A stretch of 64,000 bases of DNA from Arthrobacter gengyunqii (lineage in GTDB: Bacteria; Actinomycetota; Actinomycetes; Actinomycetales; Micrococcaceae): assembly GCF_023022985.1 (NCBI RefSeq), contig NZ_CP095461.1, forward strand, positions 1,922,001-1,986,000, in the 5' to 3' direction. Below, piece by piece: positions 26,724 through 34,925 of the stretch. Both the position numbers and the translations under genes were made by a program. How positions within the stretch are numbered: the stretch's first letter is position 1; each line of letters opens with the position of its first letter. The notes below the pieces were generated by a model. It searched no databases, had not been told where the DNA came from, and was given only the letters and a program-made list of their open reading frames with translations.

Positions 26724-29330
26724 GTGTCGAACCAAAATCTGCGTCGTGATGAAGCCGCCGCCCGCTCAGCCCTCATATCCGTTGATGCCTACGATGTTGA
26801 TCTCGATCTGAGCAGCGCTGAAGATCCGGAAGCCGGGGGCTTCCGCTCGCGCAGCACCATCACTTTCCGCTGCAGCGAACCGGGTGCCGCAACATTCCTG
26901 GACTTCATCCACGGCGGTGTCCGCTCCGTCGTCCTCAACGGCGCCGAACTGCCGCTGGACACCGCCGTGGACGACGCGCGCATCCACCTCCCGGCCCTGC
27001 AGCTCGAGAACACGGTCACGGTGGAGGGCACGGCCCTGTACAGCCGCAGCGGCGAGGGAATGCACCGGTTCACCGATCCCGCCGACGCCCGCACCTACCT
27101 TTACACCCAGTACGAACCCGCCGACGCCCGGCGGGTGTTCGCCAACTTTGAGCAGCCGGACCTCAAGGCCGCCTTCACCTTCCACGTCACCGCACCCTCC
27201 GAATGGGAAGTTGCCTCCAACGGCGTAGAAACCAACCGCACGCAGCTGGACGGCGGATTCAGCCGCTGGGATTTCGCCCCCACTCAGCGCATTTCCACGT
27301 ACATCACCACGGTGCTGGCCGGACCGTATTTCAAAGCGGAGGACGCCTGGTCCGGAACGATGGCTGACGGATCCGTTCTGGACATCCCCCTGGGCGCCTA
27401 CTGCCGGTCCTCGCTGGCCGAGCATTTTGACCCGCAGAACATCTTTGAGATCACCAAGCAGGGACTGGACTACTTCCACGAGCTGTTTGCCTACCCCTAC
27501 CCGTTCGGCAAATACGATCAGGCATTTGTCCCCGAGTACAACCTCGGCGCCATGGAGAACCCGGGTCTGGTCACCTTCACCGAATCCTATGTTTTCCGGT
27601 CCAAGGCCACGGAGGCGCAGTACGAGGCGCGCGCCAACACCATCCTGCACGAGATGGCCCACATGTGGTTCGGCGACCTGGTCACCATGAAGTGGTGGGA
27701 CGACCTGTGGCTGAAGGAGTCCTTCGCGGATTACATGGGCGCCCTGGCCGTGGATCAGGCCACCGGGTTCAGCAATTCCTGGGTCAGCTTCGCCAACCGG
27801 CGCAAGGCCTGGGCGTACACCCAGGATCAGCTGCCCACCACGCATCCAATCGTGGCGGACATTACCGATCTGGAAGCCGCCAAACAGAACTTCGACGGCA
27901 TCACATACGCCAAGGGCGCCTCCGTGCTCAAGCAGCTGGTGTCCTATGTGGGCTTCGAAGCGTTTATCGCAGCAGCGCGCGGCTACTTCCGGAGCCATGC
28001 CTTCGGCAACACCACCCTTGCGGACCTGCTCAGTGCCCTGAGTGAGGCTTCGGGCCGGGACATGGGCGCCTGGTCGCGGCTGTGGCTGCAGACGGCAGGT
28101 GTTCCGCTGCTGACCACGGAGCTGGAAACGGACGACGACGGCGTCATCACCTCGGTCACGATCGTCCAGAACGCACCCGATCCCGTCAGCGGGGAACAGG
28201 TTCCCCGGCCGCACCGGCTGCGGATCGGCCTGTACAACCCGGACGCTGCGGGTGCGCTGGTCCGCACCGGGAGCGTGGAAATCGACGTCGACGGTCCCCG
28301 CACCGCGGTACCTGAGCTTGTGGGCAAGCTGCGGCCCGCCCTGCTCCTGCTCAATGACGAGGACCTGACCTACGCCAAGATCCGTTTTGACTCCGATTCG
28401 CTGCATGTCCTGATGCAGAATCTGGGCCGGATTCCTGACCCGCTGGCCCGCGCAGTGTGCTTCTCCGCCCTGTGGAACGGCGTCCGCGACGGGATCATCA
28501 GTGCCCGCGACTATCTGCGGCTCATCGTGCACGCTGCTCCGGTTGAGACCGGCTCCGGCGTACTGCAGGTCGTGCTGGACAACGCCCGGTATGCCGTGGA
28601 GCGGTATGCCCCTGCGGAGGACCGCAGCGAACTGCGCGAAGTGCTGTATTCGCTGGTGGTTGACCAGCTGCACCAGGCGGAGCCGGGAAGCGACCGCCAG
28701 CTGGTCTGGGCCCGCAACGCCGCTGCCACGGGCCGCCACAGCACCTCCCACACGGAGCTGCTGCGCGGCCTGCTGCAGGGAACGGCCACCGTACCGGGCC
28801 TCACCGTGGACTCGGACCTGCGCTGGCTGCTGTGGCAGGCGCTGGCCGCCACCTCAAATGCCACCCGTGCCGAGCTGGAAGCAGAACTGGAGCGGGACAC
28901 CACGGCATCGGGCCGGGTGGGCTACACCACTGCGGCGGCAGCGTTCCCTGATCCCGCGGTCAAGGCCGCCGCCTGGCAGGACGCCGTGCATTCGGACGAG
29001 CTGTCCAACCAGCTGCTATCGGCCACCATTGAGGGATTCACGATCGGCAGCATTGAGATGCTCTCCGTCTTCTCAGCGGATTACTTTGCTTCACTGACCC
29101 TTGTCTGGAGCTCACGCAGCATCGGGCAGGCCACCCGTGTGGTGACCGGTCTCTTCCCCGGGGCGCAGGACCTGCCGGAGCACATGGTTCCCGCAGATCA
29201 CCCGGTCCTGGTGGCCAGCATGGACTGGCTTGAAGCCAACCCCCAGGCTCCGGCCGCCCTGCGCCGGATCATTATCGAGCAGCAGGACCAGTTGCTGCGG
29301 GCGCTGCGGGCACAGGCAGCCGGCAGATAG
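26724..29330 (+). CDS. pepN: Aminopeptidase N (M1 family)
   Basis: An 868-residue zinc aminopeptidase. The exopeptidase motif LGAMENPGLVTF is followed by zinc site HEMAHMWFGDLVTM near residue 308, with the third ligand glutamate in LKESFADYM 18 residues on, the M1 pattern. The C-terminal ERAP1-type helical domain is complete. It removes N-terminal residues from peptides in the cytosol. I choose GTG 26724, giving SNQNLRRDEAAARSALISV, the common actinobacterial start; upstream in-frame TTG 26712 would overlap the preceding stop. Confidence 0.94.
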   Translation: MSNQNLRRDEAAARSALISVDAYDVDLDLSSAEDPEAGGFRSRSTITFRCSEPGAATFLDFIHGGVRSVVLNGAELPLDTAVDDARIHLPALQLENTVTVEGTALYSRSGEGMHRFTDPADARTYLYTQYEPADARRVFANFEQPDLKAAFTFHVTAPSEWEVASNGVETNRTQLDGGFSRWDFAPTQRISTYITTVLAGPYFKAEDAWSGTMADGSVLDIPLGAYCRSSLAEHFDPQNIFEITKQGLDYFHELFAYPYPFGKYDQAFVPEYNLGAMENPGLVTFTESYVFRSKATEAQYEARANTILHEMAHMWFGDLVTMKWWDDLWLKESFADYMGALAVDQATGFSNSWVSFANRRKAWAYTQDQLPTTHPIVADITDLEAAKQNFDGITYAKGASVLKQLVSYVGFEAFIAAARGYFRSHAFGNTTLADLLSALSEASGRDMGAWSRLWLQTAGVPLLTTELETDDDGVITSVTIVQNAPDPVSGEQVPRPHRLRIGLYNPDAAGALVRTGSVEIDVDGPRTAVPELVGKLRPALLLLNDEDLTYAKIRFDSDSLHVLMQNLGRIPDPLARAVCFSALWNGVRDGIISARDYLRLIVHAAPVETGSGVLQVVLDNARYAVERYAPAEDRSELREVLYSLVVDQLHQAEPGSDRQLVWARNAAATGRHSTSHTELLRGLLQGTATVPGLTVDSDLRWLLWQALAATSNATRAELEAELERDTTASGRVGYTTAAAAFPDPAVKAAAWQDAVHSDELSNQLLSATIEGFTIGSIEMLSVFSADYFASLTLVWSSRSIGQATRVVTGLFPGAQDLPEHMVPADHPVLVASMDWLEANPQAPAALRRIIIEQQDQLLRALRAQAAGR

Positions 29331-29354
29331 GCAGGCCCGGCAGCACCAGAGGGC

Positions 29355-29690
29355 TCAGCGGTCCAGTTTCGCTACGGTCAGCAGCACCGCTGAGTCCTCC
29401 ACGGCCTCCACTGAGTGCCGTGCCTGGGGCACGATCAAAAGATCCCCCGCGGATCCTTCCCAGGAGTGGCCTTCCGCAAGCAGCCGAACGCGTCCTTTGA
29501 GCACATGGATGGTGGCTTCACCCGGATTATCGTGCTCGTCCAAGATGAATCCGGCGTTCAGGGCGATGATTGTCTGCCGAAGCACGTGTTCGTGTCCGCC
29601 GTAAACCGTCTGGGCGCTGCGGCCGCTGGAAGCTTCGCCGGCGATCTGCAGCTGGTTCCGCGCCAATGCGGTGAGAGACTTTTTTTCCAT
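29355..29690 (-). CDS. Small cupin-domain protein
   Basis: A 111-residue single-domain cupin. Residues ILDEHDNPGEATIHVLKGRVRL carry the first cupin motif in the form HDNPGEATIHVLKG, and DLLIVPQARHSVEAVEDS is the second, with its histidine. The ATG at 29690 follows a run of purines in the message (AAAAAAAG begins just after it as Lys codons). Function cannot be assigned; such cupins often bind small metabolites or a metal. It converges with pepN. Confidence 0.85.
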   Translation of the reverse strand: MEKKSLTALARNQLQIAGEASSGRSAQTVYGGHEHVLRQTIIALNAGFILDEHDNPGEATIHVLKGRVRLLAEGHSWEGSAGDLLIVPQARHSVEAVEDSAVLLTVAKLDR

Positions 29691-29730
29691 GCTCGGCAGT
29701 CTAGGGCAGGGGCACCGCCGGCAACAGCAC

Positions 29731-29766
29731 CGCCGTCGTGCCGGTGAGTCCAGCGGCACGACGGCG
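29731..29766 (-). terminator. Terminator-like hairpin after the lipoate ligase gene
   Basis: A 13-bp perfect stem (29731-29743 with 29754-29766) and 10-base loop, seven bases past the ligase stop. No T-run follows, so it may act as a 3-prime stabiliser instead. Confidence 0.6.
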
Positions 29767-29772
29767 AGAAAG

Positions 29773-30852
29773 TTACGGGACGCGGTTGAGCCACTCGGCG
29801 GTGCCGAACTTGTCCGCCACCTTCTTCTCCGCCAGGGCCATTTCCTCGTCGGTGATGCCGGCCGGCACGGCACCGTAGCGCGCGGTGAAGGTGTCCATCA
29901 TTGTCTTGATGATCTCTTCCCGGGTCAGGCCGGTCTGGCGGCGCAGCGGATCAACGCGTTTCTTGGCGCTGGTGGTGCCCTTGTCGCTGAGCTTTTCTTT
30001 CCCGATCCGCAGCACTTCAAGCATCTTGTCGGCATCGATGTCGTAGGACATGGTCACGTGGTGCAGCATGCCGCCGCTGCTGAAACGCTTCTGGGCGGCC
30101 CCGCCAATCTTGCCCTGATCCGTGGCGATGTCATTGAGCGGCTGGTACCAGGCCTTGATGCCAAGTTTTTCCAGCGATTCCATGACCCAGGCGTCCAGGA
30201 ACGGATAGGACTCGGCGAAACTGAGCCCGTCCACCAGGGACTGCGGAACGTAGATCGAATAGGTGATGGCATTGCCGTGTTCCATGAACATGGCTCCGCC
30301 GCCGGAGATGCGGCGCACCACCGTTACCCCGTGCTTCTGAGCGCCCTGCGGGTCCACTTCGTTGCGCAGCGACTGGAAGCTGCCGATCACCACTGAGGGC
30401 GTCTCCCATTCCCAGAACCGCAGCGTGGGGTTCCGCTTGCCGGCGCCCACCTCTTCGGCCAGCACCTCGTCCATGGCCACGTGCATCGCTGTGGGCAACG
30501 GAGTGGGGGCAATGATCTCCCACTGGTGGTCGTTCCAGCCGGTGGCTTTTGCCAGGGCGCGGCGCACGGTGGTGGCAATGGCCTCCGGCGAGAAGCCAAA
30601 CAGGACGGCGTCGGCCGGAAGGTTGGCCCGGACCGCGGCCGCGATGTCTGCTCCGGTTGCGTCGGCGGGAAGTCCTTCCAAAGCTGCGTTGATGTCCGCC
30701 AGGGCGTCATCGGGTTCCAGGAAGAAGTCTCCGCTGAGGGAGACGTCCGCCAGTTTTCCGTCGCGGACCTCCAGATCCACCACCACGAGTTTTCCGCCGG
30801 CCACTTTGAACTCTCCGTGCAGGCGGCTGCTGTCCTGTTCCCTGCTGCTCAT
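29773..30852 (-). CDS. Lipoate-protein ligase with accessory domain at the N-terminus
   Basis: A 359-residue biotin/lipoate A/B ligase-family protein. The catalytic domain fills about 110-350: NPTLRFWEWETPSVVIGSFQ, then RRISGGGAMFMEHGN at 180-194 (the lipoyl-AMP-binding RRxSGGGA motif) and KIGGAAQKRF with the catalytic lysine region near 265. Residues about 10-95 resemble the small LplA accessory domain (LEVRDGKLADVSLSGDFFLEP), which in classical E. coli LplA is C-terminal. It attaches lipoate or octanoate to E2 or H proteins. Start ATG 30852. Not adjacent to lipB or lipA. Confidence 0.85.
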   Translation of the reverse strand: MSSREQDSSRLHGEFKVAGGKLVVVDLEVRDGKLADVSLSGDFFLEPDDALADINAALEGLPADATGADIAAAVRANLPADAVLFGFSPEAIATTVRRALAKATGWNDHQWEIIAPTPLPTAMHVAMDEVLAEEVGAGKRNPTLRFWEWETPSVVIGSFQSLRNEVDPQGAQKHGVTVVRRISGGGAMFMEHGNAITYSIYVPQSLVDGLSFAESYPFLDAWVMESLEKLGIKAWYQPLNDIATDQGKIGGAAQKRFSSGGMLHHVTMSYDIDADKMLEVLRIGKEKLSDKGTTSAKKRVDPLRRQTGLTREEIIKTMMDTFTARYGAVPAGITDEEMALAEKKVADKFGTAEWLNRVP

Positions 30853-30872
30853 TCGGTTTCCTTCTCCACATG

Positions 30873-30908
30873 TAAAAAGACCCGCCCGGAAATGCCGGGC
30901 GGGTCTTC
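30873..30908 (-). terminator. Terminator after rpmE2
   Basis: A 13-bp stem (AAGACCCGCCCGG at 30877-30889 with 30895-30907), loop AAATG, and a T5 run on the minus strand. It separates rpmE2 from the lipoate ligase gene downstream. Confidence 0.92.
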
Positions 30909-30943
30909 TTAGTCTAGAACCTGTGCTGTTCTATACGAACGAA

Positions 30944-31201
30944 TTACTTCTTGCCGCCGAAGCCCTTGAAGCGGGCGTTGAAGCGCTCGACACGGCCGGC
31001 GGAGTCCATGATGCGCTGCTTGCCCGTGTAGAACGGGTGCGACGCGGAGGAGATTTCCACCTCGATGAGGGGGTAGGTGTTGCCGTCCTCCCACTCGATC
31101 GTCTTGGCGGACGTAGCCGTGGAGTTGGTCAGGAACGCGGTGTCGGACGCGAGATCGCGGAAAACAACCGGGCCGTACTTGGGGTGGATATCAGACTTCA
31201 A
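30944..31201 (-). CDS. rpmE2: Ribosomal protein L31 type B
   Basis: An 85-residue L31. It begins [18 protein letters not shown] and contains HPFYTGKQR and the late [12 protein letters not shown]. The zinc-binding CxxC pairs of type A L31 are absent, so this is the zinc-free paralogue that replaces RpmE when zinc is scarce in many bacteria. The initiation codon is TTG (31201) with a strong ribosome site AGAAGGT. No clear Zur box was recognised upstream, but a hairpin stands just before the ribosome site. Confidence 0.95.
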   Translation of the reverse strand: MKSDIHPKYGPVVFRDLASDTAFLTNSTATSAKTIEWEDGNTYPLIEVEISSASHPFYTGKQRIMDSAGRVERFNARFKGFGGKK

Positions 31202-31218
31202 TGTATTACCTTCTTTTG

Positions 31219-31240
31219 GTGCCTGGATTTTGCCAGGCAC
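31219..31240 (-). promoter_or_regulatory. Hairpin in the rpmE2 leader next to the ribosome site
   Basis: GTGCCTGG (31219-31226) and CCAGGCAC (31233-31240) pair exactly with a 6-base loop. In the message the hairpin ends about five bases before the Shine-Dalgarno sequence, a layout expected of a ribosomal-protein autoregulatory leader. Role inferred. Confidence 0.55.
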
Positions 31241-31367
31241 TGGTGGTTGAAAGCTTGGATTGTCCCCCGCCCTGCACGGCGACGCGCATGTACGGGGATC
31301 AGCAATTCAGCATACCGCATTCGGGGCCACGGGTTAAAGCCAGGTGAGTGCCGCGGCCGGCAGCATC

Positions 31368-32273
31368 TCAGGAGGCCCAGGCGCTGTTGACGGCGGTGAT
31401 GCTCGAGGCGATGCCCCGGGTCTGGCCGGTGAGTTCAAACCGGACCGGGCGGTACCAGTCGTCAAGCCACAGCGTGACCCCGGCGGGCATCATGTCATCG
31501 GCGGCGGCGTCCACAGAACGGTAGCCGCTGATTTTGGTGCGGACCGCACCGTTGAGGACAGCGTCGTAGTCCACTTCCAGGGATTCAGTGCCGCCCAGCA
31601 TTTCCGCCACGCGGTCCGGGTTTACCGTGAGCTCCGCAGCTTGGGCCAGCACGGCTGCGTACGCCTCCTCGGGTGTTCCGGATGCATTGGCGCTGACGCT
31701 GCCGCTTCCGGTGTCGACGCTGCCGCCGCCGGCTCCGGATGTGACCCGCAGGCCCAGTTCGGGATTCTCCAGAGTGAGGGAGAATTCCGGCGCCGTGGTG
31801 AAATCCACGGTGTGGGTCCCCTGCGGTATCCAACTCGACGACGTCGTGAGGGTTTGGATTGCCCCCGTTCCCGCAGTCATTGCCGCCCCTACGCAGTCCC
31901 CGGCCTCGCCCGCAGGCATCCGCGCCGGATCCCGACGCAGCAGGAACTGGCAGGCGTCCTGAACCGGCTGGGGCATCCCCGCCTGGTTGCCGGTGACTCC
32001 CACCTTGAGAGGCTCCGGAGTGGGGGTTGCTGTGGCTGTCGGGGCTGTGACGGGCTCGGGAGCAACCGTGGGGAGCAGAGTTGGCACGGGAGCAGCGGGC
32101 GAGGATGACACCACTTCCCTGGCCCGTGCCTGTTCCGCAGTCGGGCCGCATGATGTGACGGTCAGTGCAGCTGCCACCAGGAACACCACAATGGCTGGAC
32201 GAGATGCCCGGGCAGCAGCAGGCACGCCAAGCCGTGCCCGGCGGCCTGAGTCCTGCAAGTGTCCGCGCTTCAT
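31368..32273 (-). CDS. Conserved hypothetical lipoprotein
   Basis: A 301-residue secreted protein. Basic residues 1-35 precede a hydrophobic stretch AIVVFLVAAALTV and lipobox VTSC. A Pro/Thr/Ala linker (VPTLLPTVAPEPVTAPTATATP) spans about 75-105. The remaining 200 residues contain two cysteines (DACQFLL, GDCVGAA) and the phrase VTLWLDDWYRPVRFELTGQTRG, reminiscent of LppX/LolA-like lipoprotein folds that judge lipids, but I do not recognise the family. ATG 32273 follows AGGAAGG. Monocistronic. Confidence 0.78.
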   Translation of the reverse strand: MKRGHLQDSGRRARLGVPAAARASRPAIVVFLVAAALTVTSCGPTAEQARAREVVSSSPAAPVPTLLPTVAPEPVTAPTATATPTPEPLKVGVTGNQAGMPQPVQDACQFLLRRDPARMPAGEAGDCVGAAMTAGTGAIQTLTTSSSWIPQGTHTVDFTTAPEFSLTLENPELGLRVTSGAGGGSVDTGSGSVSANASGTPEEAYAAVLAQAAELTVNPDRVAEMLGGTESLEVDYDAVLNGAVRTKISGYRSVDAAADDMMPAGVTLWLDDWYRPVRFELTGQTRGIASSITAVNSAWAS

Positions 32274-32443
32274 GGCGAGCCCTTCCTGGGAGGTGAACAC
32301 CGCCCAGTGTTCCACCCTCACCGGCAGAGGGTAAGAGTGGGAGCCGAAGCTTGCGGAATTGGCGAGGACCTTGAACTCCGGATCGCGGGATTGACCTCAA
32401 GCTCCCGTTCAACATCCTCAGCGTCTGAGGGGCGTAGTAACCC

Positions 32444-33253
32444 TTACCCTCCGGCGCGGCACTCCCAGAAAGCCACGGCGCTGGCGGCAGCCACATTCAG
32501 GGAGTCCACTCCTCCGCTCATCGGGATGCGGACGGTGAGGTCCACGGCGGAGATGGTTCCCGCAGCGAGGCCGTCCCCTTCAGTGCCGAGAACCAGGGCG
32601 AGGCGCTCATCCCGGCGGGAGCTGAGCTGGTCCAGAGTCAGGGAGTCCTCGGCCAGCGCCAAAGCAGCGGTGACAAAGCCGGCGTTCCGCAGGACCTCCA
32701 ATTGCCCGGGCCAGTCCGTCAACCGCACCCACGGAACCTGGAAGACGGTTCCCATGCTGACCCGGATTGCCCGGCGGTACAGCGGATCCGCGCAGCGGGG
32801 ACTGACCAGCACGGCATCCACTCCCAGCGCCGCCGCGGAACGGAAAATCGCTCCGATGTTCGTGTGGTCCACAATGTCTTCCAGCACGGCCACCCGGCGT
32901 GCCGACGCCAGCAGGGACTCGAGCTCCAGCGGTGCCGGGCGTTCCATGGCCGCCAGCGCGCCGCGGTGCAGGTGGAAACCGGTGATCTCCTCAAGGATGT
33001 CCGCCGTACCCACATAGGCGGGTACCTCGGGGTAACGGTCCAGCAGGTCCTGGAGATCGGGGATCCACTTCTCGGCGAGGAAGAAGGAGCGGGGACGGTG
33101 TCCGGCGTCCAGCGCGCGGCGGAGGACCTTGGAGGACTCGGCAATGTACATGCCTTCCTCCGGTTCCCGGCGGCGCCGGAGGGCGGTGTCGGTCAGGCCG
33201 GTGTAGTCGGCCACGCGCGGATCGGCGGCGGTGTTCAGATAGTGCAGGGTCAC
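32444..33253 (-). CDS. SpoU/TrmH-family RNA methyltransferase
   Basis: A 269-residue SPOUT 2-prime-O-methyltransferase. An N-terminal substrate-binding domain (ALRRRREPEEGMYIAESSKVLRRAL) is followed by the knotted SAM domain with motif 1 HTNIGAIFRSAAALGVDAV, motif 2 LVLGTEGDGL and motif 3 IPMSGGVDSLNVAAASAV. The target (23S rRNA or tRNA) cannot be read. GTG 33253 shares its G with the TAG stop of the TauE/SafE gene, so translation is coupled. The frame is open much further upstream but that part is shadow of the neighbouring gene. Confidence 0.92.
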   Translation of the reverse strand: MTLHYLNTAADPRVADYTGLTDTALRRRREPEEGMYIAESSKVLRRALDAGHRPRSFFLAEKWIPDLQDLLDRYPEVPAYVGTADILEEITGFHLHRGALAAMERPAPLELESLLASARRVAVLEDIVDHTNIGAIFRSAAALGVDAVLVSPRCADPLYRRAIRVSMGTVFQVPWVRLTDWPGQLEVLRNAGFVTAALALAEDSLTLDQLSSRRDERLALVLGTEGDGLAAGTISAVDLTVRIPMSGGVDSLNVAAASAVAFWECRAGG

Positions 33254-34026
33254 TAAAACACCATATTCCACAGGGCGAGCAGTCCCAGCAGCACGATGAC
33301 GCTCCGCAGCACCACGGGCGACAGCCTGCGGCCGACGGCGGAGCCCAGGAATCCGCCGATCAGCGAACCCACCGCAATGAGCGCCACCACGGGCCACACA
33401 ATCCGGTCGAAGGCAAAAAGCAGATAGGAGACGGCGGCAACAATGTTCACACCGAGGACCAGGATGTTCTTCATGGCGTTGGCGTTTTGAAGGGTGCCTT
33501 GGAGGAAGATTCCCAGGATGCCCACCAGCAGGATTCCCTGCGCGGCCACGAAGTAGCCGCCGTACACGCCCGCCAGGTAGATCAGGATGACCAGGATGAC
33601 GCCCTGCCGCCTGCGCGGTCTTGCCGCAGGCGATGCATCGGCCCGCCGGCGGACCCAGGACTGCAGCTTCGGCTGGAAGATGACAAACAGCAGCGCCACC
33701 ACGATCAGGTAGGGCGCCACGGCGCCAAAGACTCTCTCCGGCAGATGCAGCAGCAGGGCGGCGCCCGTGATGCCGCCCAGCACTGAGGCAGGCAGGAGCT
33801 TCAGGAGGGTCGGCTTCAGCCCGGCCAGTTCCCGGCGGTAGCCCCAGGAACCTGCAACGTTTCCGGCGATGAGTCCCATCGCGTTGGAAATGGTGGCCGC
33901 CACCGGGGCATAGCCCAGGGCCACGAGCACGGGAAAGGTGACAAGGGTTCCCGACCCGACCACGGCATTGATCGTGCCCGCCCACAACCCGGCAACGAAG
34001 ACTAAGGCGTCATGACAAAGGTCCAC
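33253..34026 (-). CDS. TauE/SafE-family membrane protein (sulfite/sulfonate-type exporter)
   Basis: A roughly 257-residue membrane protein with about eight hydrophobic segments. The first helix ALVFVAGLWAGTINAVVGSGTLVTFPVLVALG and the central VYGGYFVAAQGILLVGILG are the two TauE repeats. Family members move sulfur oxyanions or organosulfonates; the substrate here is open. GTG 34026 is my choice; ATG 34092 is also in frame but would overlap the ABC ATPase gene by 38 bases and add a proline-rich leader. Coupled to the SpoU gene downstream. Confidence 0.85.
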   Translation of the reverse strand: MDLCHDALVFVAGLWAGTINAVVGSGTLVTFPVLVALGYAPVAATISNAMGLIAGNVAGSWGYRRELAGLKPTLLKLLPASVLGGITGAALLLHLPERVFGAVAPYLIVVALLFVIFQPKLQSWVRRRADASPAARPRRRQGVILVILIYLAGVYGGYFVAAQGILLVGILGIFLQGTLQNANAMKNILVLGVNIVAAVSYLLFAFDRIVWPVVALIAVGSLIGGFLGSAVGRRLSPVVLRSVIVLLGLLALWNMVF

Positions 34027-34054
34027 GAGAAAGGATAGGGTGCGTCGCGGTGGA

Positions 34055-34840
34055 TTAGCGGCGGGCGGTGGCGGACCAGCGGCCGCCGTCATGCTGAACG
34101 TTCAGCGGCATATCAAAGGCGGTGCTGAGGTTTTTCTCCGTGAAGACATCCCCGATGGGGCCGGAGGCCACCACCCCGCCGTCCCGGAGCAGCAGAGCGT
34201 GGGTGAAGCCTGGGGGAACTTCTTCGAGGTGGTGTGTGACCAGCACCATGGCGGGCGCTTCCTCGTCAGCGGCCAGCTCGGACAGGCGCGCCACCAAATC
34301 CTCGCGGCCGGCGAGGTCCAGCCCGGCGGCCGGCTCGTCCAGCAGCAGGAGCTCCGGATCAGTCATCAGTGCGCGTGCAATCTGCACGCGCTTGCGCTCA
34401 CCCTCGCTCAGGGAGGAAAAATTACGGTTCATGAAGGTGGACATGCCCCAGTCGTGGAGGAGCCGGAAAGCACGGCGCTCGTCCAGCTTCTCGTACTTTT
34501 CCCGCCACCGTCCGGTCATGCCGTAGGAGGCGGTCAGCACCACGTTCAGCACAGTTTCGTGTTCCGGAATCTGGTTCGCCAGGGCCGCCGACGCCAGGCC
34601 AATCCGGGGACGAAGCTCAAAGACATCAACGGTTCCGAGGACTTCCTCAAGGATTCCGGCTACGCCGCGGGTGGGATGCATCCGCCCGCCGGCGATCTGC
34701 AGCAGAGTGGTCTTTCCTGCGCCGTTGGGGCCCATGATGACCCAGCGCTCCCCCTCCTTGACCTGCCAGTCAACCGCATCCAACAGGGTCTTGCCGCCGC
34801 GGACGACACTTACGGCAGCAAATTCAAGAACATCACTCAT
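34055..34840 (-). CDS. ABC transporter ATP-binding protein (stand-alone ATPase)
   Basis: A 261-residue single ABC domain. Walker A GPNGAGKTTLL near 37, signature LSEGERKRVQIARAL near 150, Walker B LLLLDEPAAGLD near 175, and H-loop VTHHLEEVPPG. The last segment fits the YlmA/EcfA-like iron-siderophore-type subclass, often without a membrane partner nearby, as here. The start is ATG 34840 or 34852; neither has a ribosome site. The serB gene starts on the other strand within 90 bases, so promoters overlap. TauE/SafE follows 28 bases after the stop. Confidence 0.87.
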   Translation of the reverse strand: MSDVLEFAAVSVVRGGKTLLDAVDWQVKEGERWVIMGPNGAGKTTLLQIAGGRMHPTRGVAGILEEVLGTVDVFELRPRIGLASAALANQIPEHETVLNVVLTASYGMTGRWREKYEKLDERRAFRLLHDWGMSTFMNRNFSSLSEGERKRVQIARALMTDPELLLLDEPAAGLDLAGREDLVARLSELAADEEAPAMVLVTHHLEEVPPGFTHALLLRDGGVVASGPIGDVFTEKNLSTAFDMPLNVQHDGGRWSATARR

Positions 34841-34925
34841 AGCACTAGACATTAGGCTAAAGAAAGGGCCGATGGCTAAACGCGCGCCCCGCAGTTCCAG
34901 CCCCGCCTGCAGAAACGGATACGCA

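Noticed and set aside
26766..28751. 661-codon frame on the minus strand
   Set aside because: Antisense to pepN; low-complexity Gly/Val/Gln composition.
32378..32424. MerR-type operator between the SpoU and lipoprotein genes
   Set aside because: TTGACCTCAAG and GTTCAAC fragments look like MerR half-sites but spacing does not fit and no MerR gene is present.
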